From: Sphingobium estronivorans
Lineage (GTDB): Bacteria > Pseudomonadota > Alphaproteobacteria > Sphingomonadales > Sphingomonadaceae
Assembly (NCBI RefSeq): GCF_008692605.1
Contig: NZ_LFCT01000004.1
Span: 160,834 to 224,833, forward strand
DNA: 64,000 bases
Direction: 5' to 3'
Shown: in pieces, positions 52,192 to 61,909 of the stretch
How the letters are laid out: each line of letters begins with the position of its first letter
How positions within the stretch are numbered: position 1 is the stretch's first letter
The notes under the pieces: model-generated
The model's database searches: none
What the model saw: the letters and a program-made list of their open reading frames with translations, nothing else
What the model was told of the DNA's origin: nothing
Translations under genes and position numbers: made by a program

Positions 52192-52481
52192 GGGGATGCC
52201 ATGCGGCGGTTGGGCGAAGGCGTCAACCGTCCTGCGCGATTGTAACAAATTGTTGCTGACGGCTCTGTCCCTTGCACTTGGGCGTTGGTCCGCCGATATT
52301 GCTTGTGCGGGCCGGGCCCCTCTGGCGGCAAGGATGGTGTGACATGATCCTTGCCGTGATGTCGGACCGCATCGAGTGTGCTCGGTGCAGGTTCTTGAGT
52401 GTTTGTCCCCCCCTTTAAACCTCATGATGACCGCGCCGGGCCACTCGATCCGTCAGTGATTTTGGATGGAGTAATGACGCC
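52192..52481. other. Intergenic region between cysS and the BI-1 gene
   Basis: About 290 bases between divergent genes. The only symmetric element noticed is AACAAATTGTT at about 52244-52254 (5-1-5 dyad), a possible regulator site. A C-run lies near 52408. No coding frame, tRNA or riboswitch could be supported. Confidence 0.35.
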
Positions 52482-53192
52482 GTGAACAATCCCGTTCGTA
52501 TGCCGGGCTATGGTGCGAGCCAGACGGCGCAGACCGACGCCGGGCTGCGCGCGCACATGCTGGGCGTTTTCCGCAATATGGGCCTTGGCCTGGTCATCAC
52601 CGGCCTGGTGGCGGCATTTGTCGGCAACACGCCGGTGCTGGCCGCCGCGATCTTCGGCACGCCGCTCAAATGGGTGGCGATCTTTGCGCCGCTGGCCTTT
52701 GTGTTCTTCTTCAGCTTCCGCATCGAAAAGATGACGACGGCGGGCGCGCGCATGGCCTTCTACGCCTTTGCGGCGGTGATGGGCGTGTCGTTGGCCAGCA
52801 TCTTCCTGGTCTTCACCGGCGGGTCGATCGCGCAGGCATTCTTTTCCGCAGCGGTGATGTTCCTGGCCATGGCTCTGTGGGGCTATACGACCGGGCGTGA
52901 CCTGTCGAAATTCGGGTCTTTCCTGGTGATGGGCCTGATCGGCATCCTGGTCGCGAGCCTCATCAACATCTTCATCGGCTCGTCGGCCATGGCGATGGTG
53001 ATCTCGATCATCGGCGTGCTGGTCTTCACCGGCCTGACCGCCTGGGACGTGCAGCGCATCAAGTCGGAATATTTCGCCTATGCCGGTCATGAGGTCGCGG
53101 AGAAGATGCAGGTCATGGGTGCGCTGTCGCTGTACCTGAACTTCGTCAACCTGTTCCAGATGCTGCTGAACCTGACCGGCGAGAGGGAGTAA
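52482..53192 (+). CDS. Bax inhibitor-1/YccA family membrane protein
   Basis: A 236-residue polytopic protein with about seven transmembrane helices, member of the BI-1 (TMBIM) family. The N-terminus GLRAHMLGVFRNMGLGLVITGLVAAFVGN and the segment GRDLSKFGSFLVMGLIGILVASLINIFIGSSAMAMVISIIGVLVFTGLTAWDVQRIK, with acidic residues in the last helices, are typical. Some members leak calcium or interact with FtsH; the role here is unknown. The start is GTG 52482 with GGATGGAG ten bases before. A small zinc-ribbon gene follows three bases later. Confidence 0.9.
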   Translation: MNNPVRMPGYGASQTAQTDAGLRAHMLGVFRNMGLGLVITGLVAAFVGNTPVLAAAIFGTPLKWVAIFAPLAFVFFFSFRIEKMTTAGARMAFYAFAAVMGVSLASIFLVFTGGSIAQAFFSAAVMFLAMALWGYTTGRDLSKFGSFLVMGLIGILVASLINIFIGSSAMAMVISIIGVLVFTGLTAWDVQRIKSEYFAYAGHEVAEKMQVMGALSLYLNFVNLFQMLLNLTGERE

Positions 53193-53195
53193 CCG

Positions 53196-53468
53196 ATGCG
53201 GGATCAGGCGGCGGTTTCCGCGATGCTTTGCCCGGTCTGTCATGTGGGCCTCTCCATGACGGACCGTCAGGGGGTCGAGATCGACTATTGTCCGCAATGC
53301 CGGGGCGTATGGCTGGACCGGGGCGAGTTGGACAAGATCATCGAACGATCCTCCGGCCCGGCGCCCGCTCCGCAGGTCAGCTATCGGCCGGACCGGGACT
53401 ATCGGGACGACGGACGATATCATCAGAAAAAGCGCAAGAAGAGCTTTCTGGAAGAGCTGTTCGACTGA
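53196..53468 (+). CDS. Zinc-ribbon (TFIIB-type) protein
   Basis: A 90-residue protein with one zinc ribbon: LCPVCHVGLSMTDRQGVEIDYCPQCRGVWLDRGELDKIIE gives CPxC and CPxC. The tail is basic and charged (QKKRKKSFLEELFD). This small family is common next to other genes of unknown role, and here it is in an operon with the BI-1 protein, three bases apart. DNA or protein binding is possible. A terminator follows directly. Confidence 0.87.
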   Translation: MRDQAAVSAMLCPVCHVGLSMTDRQGVEIDYCPQCRGVWLDRGELDKIIERSSGPAPAPQVSYRPDRDYRDDGRYHQKKRKKSFLEELFD

Positions 53469-53470
53469 GG

Positions 53471-53501
53471 AAAAGCGGCCCCGGCGTGGGTCGCTTTTTT
53501 T
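53471..53501 (+). terminator. Terminator after the zinc-ribbon gene
   Basis: AAAGCGGCCC (53472-53481) pairs with GGGTCGCTTT (53488-53497), with one G-T pair, and ends in a T-run. It closes the BI-1/zinc-ribbon unit. Confidence 0.85.
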
Positions 53502-53595
53502 ATGCCTGCGCGGTAGGTGCTTTCATCAAATGACGATATGAGAGGCCGTCACGGTCCCTTGGGATCGGTTTGCCTTTCATTGCTAAGTGGGTTGC

Positions 53596-55044
53596 ATGTC
53601 GGATTTGAACGCGAAAGTGACGCCGGTGATTTTGGCGGGGGGATCGGGAACGCGGCTCTGGCCGCTGTCGCGCAAATCCTATCCCAAACAGTTCGTGCCC
53701 TTGCTGGGCGAACAGACGCTGTTCCGTTCGGTGGCGCAGCGTTTGTCGGGCGTGGGTGAGGGCTTTGCCTTCGGGCGGCCGGTGGTGCTGACCAATGCGG
53801 CATTTCGCTTCATCGTGGCCGAGCAATTGGCCGAGGAGGGCGTGGACGCGGAGGCGATCATGATCGAACCTTCCGTGCGGAACACGGCGCCCGCGATCTT
53901 GGCGGCCGCATTGCATCTGGTGGCGGGCGATCCCGAGGCCGTGATGCTGGTCGCGCCTTCCGATCAGGTGGTGCCGGATGTGGAGGCGTTTCGGGCGGCC
54001 GTGGGCCGTGGACTGGGCGCCGCGCGGGCGGGGGACCTGGTGACGTTCGGTATCCAGCCGACACGGCCGGAGACGGGCTATGGCTATTTGCAGGTCGTCG
54101 CCAGGCCCGATGGGTCGGGCGCGCCGATCAAGCTGGCACGCTTTGTCGAGAAACCCGATGCGGAGCGCGCGGCGGAGATGCTGACCAGTGGGGATCATCT
54201 CTGGAATGCGGGAATTTTCCTGTTCGCCGCCAAGGATCTGATCGCGGCATTCGAACGGCATGCGCCGGAATTGCTGTCGACTGTCGGTGCCGCGGTCGAG
54301 CAGGCCGAGGCCGATCTGGGCTTTTTGCGGCTCGCGGCGGAGCCGTGGGGGCAGGCGCAGGATATTTCCATCGACTATGCGATCATGGAGCGGGCCGAGA
54401 ATCTTTCGGTGGTGCCCTATGAATCTGGCTGGTCCGATCTGGGCGGCTGGGACGCGGTGTGGAGCCATGCCGGGCCGGACGCGGAAGGGGTGACGGTCAG
54501 CGGCGGCGCGACGGCAATCGATTGCCGGGACACGCTGCTGCGATCGGACAGCGATGGGATGGAACTGGTCGGCATTGGGCTGGACAATATCATCGCCGTG
54601 GCGATGAACGACGCCGTGCTGATCGCGGATAAGTCACGCTCGCAGGATGTGAAGCTGGCGGTCGAGGCACTGAAGGCCAAGGGCGCGGTGCAGGCGGAGA
54701 ATTTTCCCAAGGATCACCGGCCCTGGGGCTGGGGGGAAAGGCTGCTGACGGCCGAGCGCTTCCAGGTGAAGCGGATCATGGTGCAGCCGGGGCAGTCACT
54801 CAGCCTCCAGAGCCATTTCCATCGGTCAGAACATTGGATCGTCGTCGAAGGGACGGCCAAGGTCACCGTCGGTGACGAGGTGATGCTGCTGAACGAGAAC
54901 CAGTCGGTTTATGTGCCCGCCGGCGCGAAGCACCGGATGGAGAATCCGGGGCGGATTCCAATGGTCCTGATCGAAGTGCAGACGGGCACCTATCTCGGGG
55001 AAGACGATATCGTCCGTTATGAGGATCGCTACGCGCGGACGTAA
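53596..55044 (+). CDS. Mannose-1-phosphate guanylyltransferase / mannose-6-phosphate isomerase
   Basis: A bifunctional 482-residue enzyme making GDP-mannose for polysaccharides. The N-terminal nucleotidyltransferase has VILAGGSGTRLWPLSRKSYPKQFVPL, EPSVRNTAPAILAAAL and ETGYGYLQV, and the C-terminal cupin (about 350-482) is the type II isomerase with FQVKRIMVQPGQSLSLQSHFHRSEHWIVVEGTAKV and QSVYVPAGAKHRMENPG, whose histidines bind metal. ATG 53596 is preferred over an upstream GTG. No polysaccharide cluster is adjacent. Confidence 0.95.
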   Translation: MSDLNAKVTPVILAGGSGTRLWPLSRKSYPKQFVPLLGEQTLFRSVAQRLSGVGEGFAFGRPVVLTNAAFRFIVAEQLAEEGVDAEAIMIEPSVRNTAPAILAAALHLVAGDPEAVMLVAPSDQVVPDVEAFRAAVGRGLGAARAGDLVTFGIQPTRPETGYGYLQVVARPDGSGAPIKLARFVEKPDAERAAEMLTSGDHLWNAGIFLFAAKDLIAAFERHAPELLSTVGAAVEQAEADLGFLRLAAEPWGQAQDISIDYAIMERAENLSVVPYESGWSDLGGWDAVWSHAGPDAEGVTVSGGATAIDCRDTLLRSDSDGMELVGIGLDNIIAVAMNDAVLIADKSRSQDVKLAVEALKAKGAVQAENFPKDHRPWGWGERLLTAERFQVKRIMVQPGQSLSLQSHFHRSEHWIVVEGTAKVTVGDEVMLLNENQSVYVPAGAKHRMENPGRIPMVLIEVQTGTYLGEDDIVRYEDRYART

Positions 55045-55048
55045 AATA

Positions 55049-55078
55049 CCGCCATCCCGGTTTTGGCCGGGATGACGG
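55049..55078. terminator. Bidirectional terminator between the mannose gene and polA
   Basis: CCGCCATCCCGG (55049-55060) and CCGGGATGACGG (55067-55078) form a 12-bp stem with one mismatch. On the minus strand it is followed by GTATTTT, so it also serves polA. Confidence 0.75.
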
Positions 55079-55086
55079 AATGCAAC

Positions 55087-57873
55087 TCAGTGCGCCGCCC
55101 CCCAGCTTGGGCCATGGCCGATTTCGACGCCCAGCGGGACGCTCAATTTCACGATCGGTTCGGCGGCGCTTTCCATGACGCGGCGGATGACGGCGCTGGC
55201 TTGTTCGACATCGCCTTCGGGCAGTTCGAACACCAGTTCGTCATGCACTTGCAGCAGCATCTTGACGCCGTGCAGCCCTTCGGCGGCGAGCGCGGGTCCC
55301 ATGCGGGCCATGGCGCGCTTGATGATGTCGGCGCTGGTGCCCTGGATCGGGGCGTTGATCGCGGCGCGTTCGGCGCCCTGCCGTTCGTGCTGGACCGATG
55401 CCTTGATGCGCGGGAACCATGTCTTTCGGCCGAAAAGGGTTTCAGTGTAGCCCCTGGAGCGCGCCTTTTCGATGGTGTCGGTGATGTAGAGGCTGATGCC
55501 GGGGAAGCGTTCATAATAGCGGCTGATCATATCCTGCGCTTCGTCGGCGCTGATCTCCAGCCGTCCGGCAAGGCCCCAGCGGCTGATGCCGTAGAGGATG
55601 GCGAAGTTGATCGTCTTGGCGCGGCCGCGGGTGTCGCGATTGACCTCCCCGAACAATTGCTGTGCGGTGGCGGCGTGAATGTCCTCGCCGTTTGCAAAGG
55701 CTTCCTTGAGCGCGGGGACGTCGGCCATATGCGCGGCGAGGCGCAGTTCGATCTGGCTATAGTCCGCCGCCAGGATGACATTGCCTGGCTCGGCCACGAA
55801 GGCGTGGCGGATCTGGCGGCCGACTTCGGTGCGGATCGGGATGTTCTGGAGATTGGGGTCGGTCGAAGACAGGCGGCCGGTCTGCGCGCCGGACAGGCTG
55901 TAGCTGGTGTGGACGCGGCTCGTGTCCTTGTTGATCTGGGCCTGGAGCGCGTCGGTATAGGTGGATTTGAGCTTCGACAGTTGGCGCCAGTCGAGTATCT
56001 TTCCGGCGATTTCCGCGCCTTGGGCCTTCAATTGTTCGAGGATGGTCACATCGGTGGAATAGGCGCCGGACTTGCCCTTCTTGCCGCCTTTATACCCCAT
56101 TTTGTCGAACAGGATGGCGCCCAGCTGCTGGGTCGATCCGATGGCGAAGGGCTGGCCCGCCAAGCCATGGATTTCGGTTTCCAGCGCGGCGATCCCCGCC
56201 GTGAACTCGGCGGAGAGGCGGGAGAGGGCTTCGCGGTCGACCTTGATCCCTTCATGCTCCATCTTCGCGATGACGCCGACCAGCGGGCGGTCGACCAGTT
56301 CGTAGACGCGGCTGGCGCCTTCGTTCGCCACGCGGGTCTTGAACAGCTTCCACAGGCGTAGCGTGACGTCCGCATCCTCGGCGGCATATTCGGTCGCCTT
56401 GTCGAGTGGGACTTCGGCGAAGCTGATCTGGTTCTTGCCGGTGCCGCAGACGTCCTTGAAGCTGATGCAGATGTGGTTGAGGTGGGTCTTGGCTGCCTCG
56501 TCCATGCCGTGGCCCGCAAGGCTCTGGCCCGCGTCGAGGTCGAAGCTCATGACGATGGTGTCGTCATAGGGCGTGATCTCGATACCGTGCCGACGCATAA
56601 CCGTCAGGTCATATTTGAGGTTCTGGCCGATCTTGAGGACGCTGTCATCCTCCAGCAGCGGCTTCAGCCTGGCGAGAACAAGGGCGAGCGAAAGCTGGTC
56701 GGGCTTCTCCGCGAACATGTCCTTTCCGCCATGGCCGACGGGGATGTAGCAGGCGGCGTTGGGGCCGACGGCGAGGCTGACGCCAACCAGCGCGCAGGAT
56801 ACGCAGTCCAGCATGTCGGTTTCGGTATCGACCGCAACCAGCCCTTCCGCATGGGCGGCGGCGATCCAGCGGTCGAGCGCTTCCTCCGTCACCACCGTTT
56901 CGTAGAGGCTGCGGTCGATGGGCGGTTCTTCCTCATGGACCGGGGCCGCGGGGGGCGTGGCGGTGCTGACGGCGGCGGCTGCGGTCGCGACGGCCACGGC
57001 AGCAGCGGGCGCGCCCGCGCGGGCAAGCAGCGATTTGAAGCCATGATGGGCGAGGAAAGCTTGCAGCGGTTCGGGCGGGATGCCCTTTAGCGTCAGGTCA
57101 TCCAGGGGTTCGGGCAGGTCCATCGCGTCATGCAGCGCGACGAGGCGGCGCGAGAGGCGCGCCATGTCGGCATGGGCGATGAGATTTTCCTGCATCTTCG
57201 ATTTCTTCATCGACGGCGCGGCCTCGAGCGCGGCTTCCAGCGTGCCATATTCGGTGATGAGCTTGGCGGCGGTCTTGGGACCGATGCCGGGGATGCCGGG
57301 CACATTGTCGACGCTGTCGCCCATCAGCGCGAGGACGTCGCCCAATTGTTCGGGGAGGACGCCGAACTTGGTCATGACATAGTCCGCGCCGCGCCGCTCA
57401 TTCTTCATCGTGTCGTACATGTCGACGCCGGGCTGGATGAGCTGCATCAGATCCTTGTCGGAACTGACGATGGTGACGTGCCAGCCCGCCGCGACGGCGG
57501 CCTTGGTGTAGCTGGCGATGATGTCGTCGGCCTCGAAGCCCGCTTCCTCGATGCAGGGGAGGGAGAAGGCGCGGGTGGCGTCGCGGATCATCGGGAATTG
57601 CGGGACCAGATCCTCCGGCGCGGGCGGGCGGTTCGCCTTATACTGGTCGTACATGTCGTTGCGGAAGGTGTGGCTGCCCTTGTCCAGCACCACGGCGAGA
57701 TGGGTCGGGCCCTCGGCTTTGCCCAACTCGTCAGCCAGCTTCCAGAGCATGGTGGTGTAGCCATAGACCGCGCCGACCGGCTGGCCATGTTTGTTGGTGA
57801 GCGGCGGAAGCTGGTGATAGGCGCGGAAGATATAGCCGCTGCCGTCGACAAGGTAGAGATGATTCTGAGGCAT
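55087..57873 (-). CDS. polA: DNA polymerase I
   Basis: Repair and Okazaki-fragment polymerase, 928 residues. The N-terminal 5'-3' nuclease domain (about 1-290) has LVDGSGYIFRAYHQLPPLTNKHGQPVGAVYGYTTML and DSVDNVPGIPGIGPKTAAKLI. After a Pro/Ala linker the 3'-5' exonuclease domain keeps its acids (VAVDTETDMLD), so proofreading seems active. The polymerase domain shows DYSQIELRLAAHMADVP (motif A) and LLQVHDELVFELPE (motif C). The ATG at 57873 is the natural start. The call is firm. Confidence 0.97.
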   Translation of the reverse strand: MPQNHLYLVDGSGYIFRAYHQLPPLTNKHGQPVGAVYGYTTMLWKLADELGKAEGPTHLAVVLDKGSHTFRNDMYDQYKANRPPAPEDLVPQFPMIRDATRAFSLPCIEEAGFEADDIIASYTKAAVAAGWHVTIVSSDKDLMQLIQPGVDMYDTMKNERRGADYVMTKFGVLPEQLGDVLALMGDSVDNVPGIPGIGPKTAAKLITEYGTLEAALEAAPSMKKSKMQENLIAHADMARLSRRLVALHDAMDLPEPLDDLTLKGIPPEPLQAFLAHHGFKSLLARAGAPAAAVAVATAAAAVSTATPPAAPVHEEEPPIDRSLYETVVTEEALDRWIAAAHAEGLVAVDTETDMLDCVSCALVGVSLAVGPNAACYIPVGHGGKDMFAEKPDQLSLALVLARLKPLLEDDSVLKIGQNLKYDLTVMRRHGIEITPYDDTIVMSFDLDAGQSLAGHGMDEAAKTHLNHICISFKDVCGTGKNQISFAEVPLDKATEYAAEDADVTLRLWKLFKTRVANEGASRVYELVDRPLVGVIAKMEHEGIKVDREALSRLSAEFTAGIAALETEIHGLAGQPFAIGSTQQLGAILFDKMGYKGGKKGKSGAYSTDVTILEQLKAQGAEIAGKILDWRQLSKLKSTYTDALQAQINKDTSRVHTSYSLSGAQTGRLSSTDPNLQNIPIRTEVGRQIRHAFVAEPGNVILAADYSQIELRLAAHMADVPALKEAFANGEDIHAATAQQLFGEVNRDTRGRAKTINFAILYGISRWGLAGRLEISADEAQDMISRYYERFPGISLYITDTIEKARSRGYTETLFGRKTWFPRIKASVQHERQGAERAAINAPIQGTSADIIKRAMARMGPALAAEGLHGVKMLLQVHDELVFELPEGDVEQASAVIRRVMESAAEPIVKLSVPLGVEIGHGPSWGAAH

Positions 57874-57997
57874 GGGGCAGGGGATAGCGGGTTATGCGGG
57901 GTGGCTCCAGTGCGGTTGTTTGGGTCGCTGCGGATGAAATAATCGAACCAACTGGCGTCTGCGTCGTTTCCATAGTCTGCAGATGTGGAGATGAACC

Positions 57998-58288
57998 ATG
58001 CGTAACACAGTTTTACTGATTGCAGGGTTGGCTGCGGCCGTCAGTGTCGGCGGCTGTACACGGGACGAAACCCGTCACGGCCTGCGCGGCGCCGGCATTG
58101 GTGCGGTTGGCGGCGCGGTCGCCGGGGCGATCGTACCGGGACTTGGCGTGGCTGAAGGCGCGGCCATTGGCGCGGCAGGCGGTGCGGCAGTCGGTGTCGC
58201 CACATCCGACCATGATCGCAATTGGCGGCGCGACAGTCGCGGCCGCGAATATTATATCGATCGCAACGGCAATCGCGTTTACCGTTAA
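57998..58288 (+). CDS. Glycine-zipper lipoprotein-like protein
   Basis: A 96-residue protein with an N-terminal lipoprotein-type signal (VGGC, cysteine 20) followed by a glycine zipper (LRGAGIGAVGGAVAGAIVPGLGVAEGAAIGAAGGAAVGVA) and a polar tail with RDSRGREYYIDRNGNRVYR. Such small proteins occur widely in the outer membrane or envelope of Gram-negative bacteria. It has no specific family beyond the zipper. It is divergent from polA and precedes the TonB-like gene by 39 bases. Confidence 0.75.
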   Translation: MRNTVLLIAGLAAAVSVGGCTRDETRHGLRGAGIGAVGGAVAGAIVPGLGVAEGAAIGAAGGAAVGVATSDHDRNWRRDSRGREYYIDRNGNRVYR

Positions 58289-58327
58289 TGCGACGCCGCC
58301 GTGCCAAGGCACGGATATCCTTGAGAC

Positions 58328-59071
58328 ATGATACCTCTCTGGGCGCAGCGATGGCGGGGGTCGAACAGAATCGCTCCCGCGGTTGCTGCGCTGCTGGTCA
58401 ATGCTCTGATCGGTTATGGGCTGATGATCGGCTTGCGGGCCTCCCCTTTGTTGCAGGCGGTGGCGGATAACCCGCTAGCACTGTTCGATTTGAAGCCTCC
58501 GGAGAAGGACAGGCCCGCCCCTCCCAAACCCGAAAAAACGGAGCAGAGCCGGAGCGAGGGCGGCGGGTTGCCCCATTCCAGACCGCGCGATGTGGAGAAA
58601 AGCGCCATTTCCCCGCCTTCTCCCGCCATCGCTGCGCCTGCGCCGATAATTGCGGTGCCCGCGCCCGTTGCCGCCGCGCCGCTTCCCGCAGGTGGACCTG
58701 CCGTTTCGGGAGATGGCGATGGCAATGGATCGAACGGAAGCGGGAGCGGTACGGGATCAGGCGCTGGGCAAGGCGAGGGTGATGGGGGCAAATTCTCCCG
58801 GGCTCGGCAAACGGGAGGGCGTTTCCGCAATTCCGATTTCCCCGACTGGTTGCGTGGCGTCGGTTCCGTCAAAATCGGAGTCCGCTATGCCATTGGCCCA
58901 TCGGGCCATGTCGATCGTTGCGAGATCATCGAAAACAGCGGCTATCCGGAGGTGGACGCCATGACCTGCCGGATCATCATCGACCGCTATCGCTTCCGTC
59001 CCGCGAAGGACCCCGACGGCTATGCCGTTACCGAAGTGCGGGAGGAAGATTATCGGTGGCGGGTGCGATAG
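58328..59071 (+). CDS. TonB-like energy transducer protein
   Basis: A 247-residue protein with one N-terminal membrane helix (about 16-38), a Pro/Ala/Glu-rich periplasmic linker (about 45-130), a Gly/Ser-rich spacer and a C-terminal TonB domain (about 165-247: VGSVKIGVRYAIGPSGHVDRCEIIENSGYPEVDAMTCRIIIDRYRFRPAKDPDGYAV). It transmits proton-motive energy to outer-membrane receptors. exbB and exbD are not adjacent. The two cysteines in the domain may pair. The family is clear; the receptor served is not. Confidence 0.85.
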   Translation: MIPLWAQRWRGSNRIAPAVAALLVNALIGYGLMIGLRASPLLQAVADNPLALFDLKPPEKDRPAPPKPEKTEQSRSEGGGLPHSRPRDVEKSAISPPSPAIAAPAPIIAVPAPVAAAPLPAGGPAVSGDGDGNGSNGSGSGTGSGAGQGEGDGGKFSRARQTGGRFRNSDFPDWLRGVGSVKIGVRYAIGPSGHVDRCEIIENSGYPEVDAMTCRIIIDRYRFRPAKDPDGYAVTEVREEDYRWRVR

Positions 59072-59083
59072 CGGCTGCCGACC

Positions 59084-59437
59084 TCAGGCGTCGAGAACTT
59101 CGCTCAACCGTTCCGGCGGACGGGCGATGACTGCGCCCTTGTCCGTGATGACGATGGCGCGCTCGATCAGGATCGGGTGCGCGGCCATCGCGTCCAGGAC
59201 CGCCTTGTCGTCCTTCACGTCGAGGCCGATGTCCTTGACCACGCTCTCGCCCTTGCGGACGGCTTCAGACGGGCGGAGACCCGCCTTGGCCAGCACCGTT
59301 TCGATCTCGGCGCGGCTGGGCGGGGTCTTGAGATAGTCGACCACCTCGACCTCAACCCCCGGCGTGGCTTCGAGGATCGCCAGAGCCTGCCGCGACTTGG
59401 AGCAGCGGGGGTTGTGCCAGATGGTCGCCTTGGTCAC
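59084..59437 (-). CDS. Glutaredoxin-type arsenate reductase (ArsC/Spx-like)
   Basis: A 117-residue thioredoxin-fold protein of the ArsC/YffB group. The active cysteine is in [17 protein letters not shown], and [46 protein letters not shown] (with the arginine that binds arsenate) are the other landmarks. Reduction of arsenate using glutathione is expected, but no ars operon is near, so a housekeeping redox role is also possible. The GTG start at 59437 overlaps the accC stop, implying coupling. Confidence 0.88.
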   Translation of the reverse strand: MTKATIWHNPRCSKSRQALAILEATPGVEVEVVDYLKTPPSRAEIETVLAKAGLRPSEAVRKGESVVKDIGLDVKDDKAVLDAMAAHPILIERAIVITDKGAVIARPPERLSEVLDA

Positions 59438-60786
59438 TTCGCCTCGTCCTTCGCCAACCAATCCTCCAGCCACTTGATCGTATAGTCGCCGTTCAGGAAA
59501 TCCGGGTCGGTCAGCAGCTTTTGGTGGAGCGGAATCGTGGTCTTCATGCCCTCGATCACATATTCCTCCAGCGCGCGCTTCAGCCGCATGATGCAGCCTT
59601 CGCGGGTGCGGCCATAGACGATCAGCTTGCCGATCATGCTGTCATAATAGGGCGGCACGCGGTAGCCCTGATAGAGACCGCTATCGACGCGAACGTGCAT
59701 GCCGCCCGGAACATGATAGCTGGTGACGGTGCCCGGCGACGGCGCGAAGGTCCGGGGATCTTCGGCGTTGATGCGGCATTCGATGGCGTGGCCGTGGAAT
59801 TCGATGTCTTCCTGCGCGACCGACAGCGGCTTGCCCTCCGCCACGCGGATCTGTTCGCGGACCAGGTCGACGCCGGTGATCATCTCCGTCACCGGATGCT
59901 CCACCTGAAGGCGGGTGTTCATCTCGATGAAGTAGAATTCGCCGTCTTCCCACAGAAATTCGATCGTGCCCGCGCCGCGATAGCCCATGTCGGCCATCGC
60001 CTTGCGCACCACTTCGCCCATCCGGTCGCGCTCGGCGGCGGAGAGGACGGGGGAGGGCGCTTCCTCCAGCACCTTCTGGTGGCGGCGCTGGAGCGAGCAG
60101 TCGCGCTCGCCCAGATGAATGGCCTTGCCATTGCCGTCGCCGAACACCTGGAATTCGATATGCCGGGGGTTGCCCAGATATTTTTCCATGTAGACGGTGT
60201 CGTCGCCGAAAGCGGCCTTGGCTTCGCTACCGGCCTGCTTCATCGAGGTTTCGAGCAGATCTTCGGACGGCACGACCTTCATGCCGCGACCCCCGCCGCC
60301 CGAGGCAGCCTTGATCAGCACCGGATAGCCGATCTTCGCGGCGACTTCCTTGGCTTCCTCGACGCTGGAGAGCGCGCCGTCGGAGCCGGGGACGAGAGGC
60401 AGGCCGAGCGCGCCAGCGGTGCGCTTGGCCTCGACCTTGTCGCCCATGATGCGGATATGTTCGGGCTTCGGCCCGACGAAGGCGAGGTTATGCGCCTCCA
60501 CGATCTCCGCGAACTGGGCGTTTTCCGACAGGAAGCCATAGCCGGGATGGATCGCGTCCGCGCCGGAGATTTCGGCGGCGGAGATGATCGCGGCGATGTT
60601 GAGATAGCTGTCTTTTGCGGCCGGAGGGCCAATGCAGATCGCTTCGTCGGCAAGGCGCACATGCATGGCGTCGGCGTCGGCGGTCGAGTGGACCGCCACC
60701 GTCTTGATGCCCATTTCATGGCAGGCGCGGTGGATGCGGAGCGCGATCTCGCCCCGGTTCGCGATCAGCAGCTTTTCGATGGCCAT
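59434..60786 (-). CDS. accC: Biotin carboxylase subunit of acetyl-CoA carboxylase
   Basis: Carboxylates biotin on AccB, the first half-reaction of acetyl-CoA carboxylase. The 450-residue ATP-grasp protein shows [54 protein letters not shown] (ATP loop), [35 protein letters not shown] and [23 protein letters not shown]. Length is typical. It follows accB by 14 bases in the usual aroQ-accB-accC order. The arsC-like gene overlaps its stop. Confidence 0.97.
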   Translation of the reverse strand: MAIEKLLIANRGEIALRIHRACHEMGIKTVAVHSTADADAMHVRLADEAICIGPPAAKDSYLNIAAIISAAEISGADAIHPGYGFLSENAQFAEIVEAHNLAFVGPKPEHIRIMGDKVEAKRTAGALGLPLVPGSDGALSSVEEAKEVAAKIGYPVLIKAASGGGGRGMKVVPSEDLLETSMKQAGSEAKAAFGDDTVYMEKYLGNPRHIEFQVFGDGNGKAIHLGERDCSLQRRHQKVLEEAPSPVLSAAERDRMGEVVRKAMADMGYRGAGTIEFLWEDGEFYFIEMNTRLQVEHPVTEMITGVDLVREQIRVAEGKPLSVAQEDIEFHGHAIECRINAEDPRTFAPSPGTVTSYHVPGGMHVRVDSGLYQGYRVPPYYDSMIGKLIVYGRTREGCIMRLKRALEEYVIEGMKTTIPLHQKLLTDPDFLNGDYTIKWLEDWLAKDEAK

Positions 60787-60800
60787 GGGTGCAGCGGCCC

Positions 60801-61286
60801 TTATTCGATGACGATCAGCGGCTGGTCATATTCGACCGGCTGGCCATTATCGACCAGCACGGCCTTGACCGTCCCTGCGTTGGGCGCGGTGATCGCGTTC
60901 ATGACCTTCATGGCTTCGACGATCAGCACGGTGTCGCCCGCCTTTACGGTCGAACCGACGGCGGCGAAAGGCGCGGCGCCGGGCTCGGCCGACAGATAGG
61001 CGGTGCCGACGATGGGCGAGCGGATCGCGTTGGCGGAAATCGCGGCGGGCGCGGCGGCTTCGGCCGGGGCGGCGGCAGGCGCGGCAGCGGCGGCAACCGG
61101 AGCCGCCGCGAGAGGAGCGGGCGCATAGGCGACGGGGGCGCCGCCACCGACCTTGCGTGCGACGCGGATCTTCCGGTCGCCGTCCTCGACCTCGATTTCC
61201 GTCAGGTTGGTGTCATCGAGCAGTGCCGCGAGATCGCGCACCAGTTGTACGTCCACCTGCATTGCGCCCTTTTCCTTGTCGTTCAT
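60801..61286 (-). CDS. accB: Biotin carboxyl carrier protein of acetyl-CoA carboxylase
   Basis: The 161-residue biotin carrier. It has an N-terminal helix ([34 protein letters not shown]), a Pro/Ala linker (about 50-95), and the C-terminal biotinyl domain with [12 protein letters not shown], where the lysine is biotinylated. ATG 61286 is chosen as the conserved start. It lies between aroQ and accC, as in many proteobacteria. Function is certain at the family level. Confidence 0.96.
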   Translation of the reverse strand: MNDKEKGAMQVDVQLVRDLAALLDDTNLTEIEVEDGDRKIRVARKVGGGAPVAYAPAPLAAAPVAAAAAPAAAPAEAAAPAAISANAIRSPIVGTAYLSAEPGAAPFAAVGSTVKAGDTVLIVEAMKVMNAITAPNAGTVKAVLVDNGQPVEYDQPLIVIE

Positions 61287-61370
61287 TGTCTGTCCCTGGA
61301 CGGTGAAATTTCGGTTCTGACGCCCGCGCCTATGCGTATTTACGGCAAAGCGCAACTTATGTGCGTCGAG

Positions 61371-61811
61371 TTACAGTTCGAGCGCCGCTTCCAGCGCCAG
61401 CATATAGGACATTGCGCCGAAGCCCGCGATGGTTCCCTTCGCCGCCATGCCGACATAGCTTTTATGACGGAAATCCTCTCGTTTGTGCGGGTTCGACAGG
61501 TGGATTTCGATCACCGGGACGGCGATGCCCTTGATTGCGTCGTGCAGTGCGACGGAGGTGTGGGTGAGGCCGCCGGGATTGAGGATCACGGCATGGGCGC
61601 CCTCAAAATGCGCTTCCTGCAACCAGTCGACCAGATGGCCTTCATGGTTGGACTGGCGGAAATCGATCTCGACATGGGCGCGGGTGGCGGCGTCCTCCAT
61701 GCGTTCGGCAATGTCGTCCAGCGTGTCGTAACCGTAGATTTCCGGCTCGCGCGTGCCCAGCATGTTGAGGTTTGGACCGTTCAACACATAAATCTTGCGC
61801 GTGTCGGTCAT
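61371..61811 (-). CDS. aroQ: Type II 3-dehydroquinate dehydratase
   Basis: Third step of the shikimate pathway. The 146-residue protein has KIYVLNGPNLNMLGTREPEIYGYDTLDDI with the catalytic asparagine and tyrosine, FRQSNHEGHLVDWLQEA with the conserved histidine of the family, and AVILNPGGLTHTSVALHDAI and VIEIHLSNPHKREDFRHKS. ATG 61811 starts the conserved sequence. It sits 84 bases upstream of accB, matching the common aroQ-accB-accC arrangement. The DAHP synthase of the same pathway is 11 kb away. Confidence 0.96.
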   Translation of the reverse strand: MTDTRKIYVLNGPNLNMLGTREPEIYGYDTLDDIAERMEDAATRAHVEIDFRQSNHEGHLVDWLQEAHFEGAHAVILNPGGLTHTSVALHDAIKGIAVPVIEIHLSNPHKREDFRHKSYVGMAAKGTIAGFGAMSYMLALEAALEL

Positions 61812-61909
61812 GACTGTTCCCTTGAATGGTTGCGGGGCGCGTGTCGCTGACCCTATATGCGGCGCGCGGACATGAAAGCCTCTTAGCCGCATCAAGGAAG
61901 GTTTGCATA

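Noticed and set aside
59084..59437. Arsenic resistance operon
   Set aside because: Only the ArsC-fold protein is present, coupled to accC; the ArsR-type gene at 5304 is far away and lacks metal cysteines.
59521..60999. A long open frame antisense to accC
   Set aside because: Composition typical of an antisense shadow; accC is unambiguous.
61812..61909. TPP riboswitch before the thiSG fusion
   Set aside because: A GGGGCGC...GCTGACCC stretch recalls part of the THI box, but the second half of the aptamer is missing and the leader is under 100 bases.
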